NCBI RefSeq assembly: GCF_004135385.1
Contig: NZ_CP035493.1
Span: 3,601,440 to 3,665,439 of the forward strand
Direction of reading: 5' to 3'
DNA length: 64,000 bases
Source of the DNA: Xylanimonas protaetiae
Lineage (GTDB): Bacteria; Actinomycetota; Actinomycetes; Actinomycetales; Cellulomonadaceae
A program made the translations under genes and the position numbers. The notes under the pieces are model-generated. The model made no database searches and was not told where the DNA came from. It saw nothing but the letters and a program-made list of their open reading frames with translations. Numbering within the stretch: the stretch's first letter is position 1; the number at the start of each line of letters is the position of its first letter. Of the stretch, positions 60,347 to 64,000 are shown piece after piece.

Positions 60347-61084
60347 TCAGGCGACCTGGTCCGTGGGGCGCACGAGGATCTCGTTGAGGGAGACGTGGTG
60401 CGGCTGCGCGGCCGCGAAGACGACGGCGTTCGCGATGTCCGCGGGGTCCAGCGTGCGCATCGAGTCCCCCAGCGAGGCGGCCATGGCCCGCATGGCCGGG
60501 TCCGTGATGTGGGTGGTGAGCTCGGTCGCGGTGAACCCGGGCTCGACGACGACGACGCGGACGCCCTGTGCGGTGACCTCCTGCCGCAGCGCCTCGGCGA
60601 ACGCCGTGACCCCGAACTTCGTGGCGGAGTACGCCCCGGACCCGAGGCTCGCGATGCGCCCCGACGTCGAGGACACCTGCACGAGCGTGCCACGGCTCGC
60701 GAGGAGGTGCGGCAGGGCCGCGTGCGCCACGAACATCGAGCCGAGCAGGTTGGTGCCCACCATGCGCTCCCACTCGTCGGGGTCGGCGCCCACGATGGGG
60801 CCGGACAGCATGAGCCCGGCGTTGTTGACGAGCAGGTCCAGGCGCCCGTGCTCGGCGACGGTGCGGGCGACGGCCCGGCCGACCGCGCCGCGGTCGGTGA
60901 CGTCGAGGTCGACGGCGGTCACGGCCCCGCCGGCCTCGGCGACGAGCTCCGTGAGCCGGTCCGCGCGCCGCGCGCCGGCGACGACGCGGGCGCCCTGGGC
61001 GACGAGGGCGAGCGCGATGGCCCGCCCGATGCCCGACGACGCCCCGGTGACGAGCGCGACGGTGCCCTCGAGCTGCGTGTCCAT
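60347..61084 (-). CDS. Short-chain dehydrogenase/reductase
   Basis: A 245-residue SDR with cofactor motif TGASSGIG (14-21), NNAG, catalytic Ser (SSTSGRIAS) and the YSATK pair (YxxxK). It probably uses NADP, with ARRADR after the second beta strand. GGAGGAACC is the ribosome site of ATG 61084. It is divergent from a TetR gene across two matching operators, so it is probably induced by the TetR ligand; the substrate is unknown. Confidence 0.92.
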   Translation of the reverse strand: MDTQLEGTVALVTGASSGIGRAIALALVAQGARVVAGARRADRLTELVAEAGGAVTAVDLDVTDRGAVGRAVARTVAEHGRLDLLVNNAGLMLSGPIVGADPDEWERMVGTNLLGSMFVAHAALPHLLASRGTLVQVSSTSGRIASLGSGAYSATKFGVTAFAEALRQEVTAQGVRVVVVEPGFTATELTTHITDPAMRAMAASLGDSMRTLDPADIANAVVFAAAQPHHVSLNEILVRPTDQVA

Positions 61085-61122
61085 GGTTCCTCCGCTCCGG
61101 CGGGAGACGTCCCGCGGTCGAC

Positions 61123-61144
61123 AAACGGACCACTCGGTCCGTTT
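61123..61144. promoter_or_regulatory. TetR operator 1
   Basis: AAACGGACC and GGTCCGTTT around ACTC, a perfect 9-4-9 palindrome, near the SDR start in the divergent promoter region. Confidence 0.75.
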
Positions 61145-61164
61145 CGACACGACGATAGCACCAG

Positions 61165-61186
61165 AAACGGACCGCGTGGTCCGCTT
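61165..61186. promoter_or_regulatory. TetR operator 2
   Basis: AAACGGACC and GGTCCGCTT around GCGT, one mismatch from operator 1 and centred 42 bases away, four helical turns. It overlaps the region just before the tetR start, so both genes are probably repressed. Confidence 0.75.
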
Positions 61187-61204
61187 GGTGCTAGCGTCCT
61201 TGCC

Positions 61205-61822
61205 ATGAGCCTCGACGACGCCGCCCGCCCCGCGCGCTCCGACGCCGCGCGCAACCGCAGCCGCGTCCTGGCCGCCGCCGCGGCGGTGTTCGCCGAGGTC
61301 GGCGCCGACGCCTCCGTGGCCCAGATCGCGGAGCGCGCGGGCGTCGGCAAGGCGACGGTCTTCCGCCACTTCGCCGCCAAGGAGGACCTCCTGGCCGCCA
61401 TCGTCGTCGACCTGCTGGACCGGCTCACCGCGACGGCGTCGCGCCCGGCCGGCGAGCCCGGCGCGGCGATGCGGGCGTTCATGGAGGCGGGCGTCGAGGC
61501 GCTCGTCCAGGACCGGGCCTTCTGCGACGTCATCGGCACGCCCTCGCTCGCCCGCGGCGAGGTGTGGGACGCCATCGCACGCCTCACGGCGGCCGTCGAC
61601 GTGCTCGTCGCCCGGGCCCAGCAGGCCGGGCTGGTCCGCGCCGACGCCACGGGCGCCGACGTCGTCCTGCTGCTCGCCGGCATCCAGCAGACGGCCGCAC
61701 CCCTGCTGCCCACGCAGCCCGGCCTCTGGCGGCGCTACCTCCAGCTCGCCCTCGACGGGCTCCGGCCAGGGGCCGCGCCGTTGGCCGCGGCGGCGCCGGC
61801 GCTCGCCGCCGGTGAGCGTTAG
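61205..61822 (+). CDS. TetR/AcrR-family regulator
   Basis: A 205-residue repressor with the N-terminal TetR HTH (ARNRSRVLAAAAAVFAEVG; IAERAGVGKATVFRHFAAKEDLL, about 16-60) and a variable ligand domain. ATG 61205 is behind two identical-looking operators that it shares with the divergent SDR gene, so it controls itself and the SDR/aldo-keto reductase pair. Its stop overlaps that of the convergent MntR-like gene by three bases. The ligand is unknown. Confidence 0.92.
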   Translation: MSLDDAARPARSDAARNRSRVLAAAAAVFAEVGADASVAQIAERAGVGKATVFRHFAAKEDLLAAIVVDLLDRLTATASRPAGEPGAAMRAFMEAGVEALVQDRAFCDVIGTPSLARGEVWDAIARLTAAVDVLVARAQQAGLVRADATGADVVLLLAGIQQTAAPLLPTQPGLWRRYLQLALDGLRPGAAPLAAAAPALAAGER

Positions 61823-62523
61823 CCCCGCGTCACCCACACGCGCGACGCGAGGCGCGCCGGGACGTCGGCGGCCTCGCCCGCCCACGTCAGCGTGAGCGCG
61901 TCGCGGCGCGGGAGCAGCGCGGTGACGGTGAGCCGCACGTCGAGCGCGACGCCCAGGTCGGCGAGCGCCCGCAGGTCGGCGGGGTCGGCGTCGGAGATGC
62001 GCGCGACGACGCCCGACTCCCCCGCCACGAGGTCCGCGAGCGGGACGGCGTCGGGGCGCACCACGCGGCCGTCGGCCGCGGGGATGGGGTCGCCGTGCGG
62101 GTCGCGCACGGGGTGGCCGAGCAGGGCGTCGAGCCGCTCGACGAGCCGGTCGGAGACGGCGTGCTCGAGCCGTTCCGCCTCGTCGTGCACCTCGTCCCAG
62201 GCGTACCCGACGTGCTGGACCAGCCACGTCTCGAGCAGCCGGTGGCGGCGCACCATGACGAGCGCGTACCCGAGCCCGAGGTCCGTGAGCCCGACACCGC
62301 GGTACGGCTCGTGGGCGAGCAGCCCCTGCTCGGAGAGCTTCTGCACGGCCTCGGAGACCGTGGACGGCCCGACGCCGAGCCGGTCGGCGAGCTGGCCCGT
62401 GGAGACCTTGGCCTGCGGGTCGGCCACCCACTCCAGCGCGGACCACACGGCCTTGAGGTAGTCCTGCGCGACGGCGGTCAGCTCGGCCGGGTCGGGCCGG
62501 GGTCCAGGGGCTGCAGCGGGCAC
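61819..62523 (-). CDS. DtxR/MntR-family metal-dependent regulator
   Basis: A 234-residue metalloregulator with an N-terminal winged helix (TGQLADRLGVGPSTVSEAVQKLSEQGLLAHEPY), a dimerisation/metal domain (VRRHRLLETWLVQHVGYAWDEVHDEAERLEHAVS) and a C-terminal SH3-like domain. At the position where DtxR/IdeR have the iron ligand Cys102 (EACRWEH) it has Glu (EAERLEH), as MntR does, so manganese is the likelier effector. GTG 62523 is the start. No manganese importer gene is adjacent. Confidence 0.88.
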   Translation of the reverse strand: MPAAAPGPRPDPAELTAVAQDYLKAVWSALEWVADPQAKVSTGQLADRLGVGPSTVSEAVQKLSEQGLLAHEPYRGVGLTDLGLGYALVMVRRHRLLETWLVQHVGYAWDEVHDEAERLEHAVSDRLVERLDALLGHPVRDPHGDPIPAADGRVVRPDAVPLADLVAGESGVVARISDADPADLRALADLGVALDVRLTVTALLPRRDALTLTWAGEAADVPARLASRVWVTRG

Positions 62524-62532
62524 GCGGCGAGC

Positions 62533-64000
62533 CTACGGCGTCTCGACCGGCTCGCCCTCCGCGCCGTCGTGCTGGAGGTTGCAGTCCTCCCGGTCGATGC
62601 CCTCGGGCAGGTTCGCGCACTCGTCGGCGGGCTGGGCGGGCAGCGGCATCATCTGCCAGGGGCTGACCTTCGCCGTCGTGTCGGGGAACACCTCGACGAG
62701 CTTCCAGTCGACGAACCGGCGCTCGACCGGGTCGAAGCGCAGCAGCGTCATCTCGGCGATGCCGTGCAGGGGGCCCACGGTCGGCTGGCCGGAGAGCGCC
62801 CCCGCCGTCGAGCCGTTGACGTACCGCAGGCCCAGGCCCACGTCGGACGGGTCGCGACGGCGGTGCGTGTGGCCCGAGACCTGGAAGGGCACGCAGCCCG
62901 CCCGGAGCGTCGTGTCGCCGACGGCGGGCGTGTGGACGAGGAGCAGGTCGGGGTCCTCCGCGCAGGCCGTGTCGGCCAGGCGCTGGGCCGCCTCGTCGAG
63001 CGTCTCGCCGCGCGACGACGTCCCCGCCCCGACGCGGGTCTCGTTGGGGTCGCGGTCGCCGAGGATCCGCACGCCCGCGACGTCGACCACCGAGCCGTCG
63101 AGCACCGTCAGGCCCTGCGCGCGCTGCGCGTCGGACACGAGTGTGGAGTCGTGGTTGCCGTCGGAGACGACGTAGTCGACACCCTTCGGCCGGGCCGTGG
63201 CGAACGAGTCGACGCACACGCGCTCGACCGCGGTGCCGTTCATGGTGGTGTCGCCGGCGTCGAGGATCGCCTTGGCCCCGGAGCGCTCCGCGATGTCGCG
63301 GATCAGCGGGGTCATGCTCATGTTGCAGTGCAGGTCGGAGACGACGAGGAAGGTCACGAGGTCGTCCTCGGTCTCCTCCCGGTCCGCGGCCACCGGGGTC
63401 GCCGCCGGGGTCGCCTCGGCCGTCGCCGCCCCGTCCGGGGTCGCGGCGTCCGGGGTCGCGGCGTCCGGGGTCGCGGCGTCCGGGGTCGCGGCGTCGCCGG
63501 GCGACGGCTCCTCGGGCGCCGTCAGGTCGTGCCCGGCGAGGCCCGCCGTGCCCTGCGACGCGGCGGCCAGCGCGATGCGCTGGTCGACGCCGGCCTGGCG
63601 GTCCCACTCGGTGCGCAGCGCGGCGCGGGCGTCGGCGTAGAACTTCTCGTTGTCGCGGTAGATGCCCAGGAGCTGGGCGCCGTAGGTGTCGATGACGCCG
63701 GCCAGGCGCCCCGTCAGGCGGGCGCCCTCCAGCGCGGTCCCCGCGAACACGGGCGAGACCGGGGCGTTCTGCGGCGTGTCCCGGTCGTCGGCGGAGAGCG
63801 TGCCGCCCAGCAGCGCCACGACGCACACCGCCGCGGTGATCTCCCAGGTGCGCGGCGCGACGACGCGGGCGATCTCGCGGCGCCGGGCCTCGCCGACGAG
63901 GAACCACAGCCCGCCGCCCACCGCGGCGACGACGACGAGGGCCACGACGGTGCGCCGCACGGCGTCGACGACGAGCGCGTGCGTCACCTCGCGGATCGTC
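62533..64000 (-). CDS. Membrane-anchored metallophosphoesterase, 5' end outside window
   Basis: At least 484 residues; the frame is open to the window edge, so the N-terminus is probably missing (GTG 63987 is the first start inside). Two membrane helices (about 15-32 and 48-62) are followed by a spacer with four APDAATPD-type repeats, then a calcineurin-like phosphoesterase domain: VVSDLHCN, LDAGDTTMNG, SDGNHDS, VHTPAV and SGHTHRRR supply the five metal-binding blocks. Extracytoplasmic activity is implied by the topology; the substrate is unknown. Transcribed towards the MntR-like gene. Confidence 0.85.
   Translation of the reverse strand, partial: TIREVTHALVVDAVRRTVVALVVVAAVGGGLWFLVGEARRREIARVVAPRTWEITAAVCVVALLGGTLSADDRDTPQNAPVSPVFAGTALEGARLTGRLAGVIDTYGAQLLGIYRDNEKFYADARAALRTEWDRQAGVDQRIALAAASQGTAGLAGHDLTAPEEPSPGDAATPDAATPDAATPDAATPDGAATAEATPAATPVAADREETEDDLVTFLVVSDLHCNMSMTPLIRDIAERSGAKAILDAGDTTMNGTAVERVCVDSFATARPKGVDYVVSDGNHDSTLVSDAQRAQGLTVLDGSVVDVAGVRILGDRDPNETRVGAGTSSRGETLDEAAQRLADTACAEDPDLLLVHTPAVGDTTLRAGCVPFQVSGHTHRRRDPSDVGLGLRYVNGSTAGALSGQPTVGPLHGIAEMTLLRFDPVERRFVDWKLVEVFPDTTAKVSPWQMMPLPAQPADECANLPEGIDREDCNLQHDGAEGEPVETP
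63433..63492. repeat. 15-bp coding minisatellite, four copies
   Basis: GTCCGGGGTCGCGGC repeated four times without change inside the phosphoesterase gene; it encodes five-residue Ala/Thr/Pro/Asp repeats (ATPDA) in the spacer. Copy number may vary between strains. Confidence 0.9.

Noticed and set aside
63433-63492. Second possible CRISPR-like repeat
   Set aside because: A 15-bp in-frame coding minisatellite with no spacers.

Overview
The window is very GC-rich, uses GTG and TTG starts freely, and packs genes with ATGA/GTGA overlaps. Gene content (Eis-type acetyltransferase, a mycothiol-dependent-type isomerase family member, DUF3097, a ClpP3/ClpP4/PopR-like set, a Sdh1-type succinate dehydrogenase) points to an actinomycete, most likely Micrococcales of the Cellulomonas/Promicromonospora kind; this is inferred from reading the proteins, not from a search. 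I saw no rRNA, tRNA, CRISPR array, transposase or integrase.

Two kinds of DNA alternate. A housekeeping backbone, nearly all on the minus strand, reads right to left: leuS, comEA-comEC, holA, rpsT (plus strand), lepA-hemW, hrcA-dnaJ, rsmE, HIT, phoH-ybeY-CNNM-era, leuA, recO-uppS. Accessory blocks sit between these. They are: a clpP3-clpP4 pair with a popR-like regulator (1.2-3.0 kb); two small charged paralogous proteins beside a 21-bp tandem repeat (16.1-16.9 kb); a lipoprotein/adaptor/ATPase/permease export cassette (23.9-27.5 kb); an ATP-grasp/alpha-E/transglutaminase trio and an orphan PemK/MazF-like protein (29.9-33.9 kb); a succinate dehydrogenase operon (39.5-43.3 kb); a HerA-like ATPase, zinc-independent ribosomal proteins L33/L31B, an Eis-like acetyltransferase and glycogen phosphorylase (44.3-50.5 kb); a condensin-like jetABC operon directly behind leuS (50.6-56.2 kb); and a TetR-controlled SDR/aldo-keto reductase pair, an MntR-like regulator and a metallophosphoesterase (59.3-64 kb).

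Regulation is unusually readable. hrcA-dnaJ has a CIRCE element; leuA has a leucine-rich leader peptide with attenuator-like hairpins; rpmG-rpmE2 has a Zur-like box; the TetR/SDR intergenic region has two operators 42 bp apart; popR has a PopR-like palindrome; and the sdh operon has a CRP/GlxR-like palindrome. Strong hairpins close most convergent gene pairs.

The best candidates for something new are the Wadjet/Mks-type jetABC operon with no jetD nuclease gene beside it; the ClpP pair in which the second subunit has lost its catalytic serine; and the unexplained ATP-grasp/alpha-E/transglutaminase trio. Two reading-frame breaks (leuS near 58,100 and a membrane protein near 18,590) are single missing bases and may be sequence errors.
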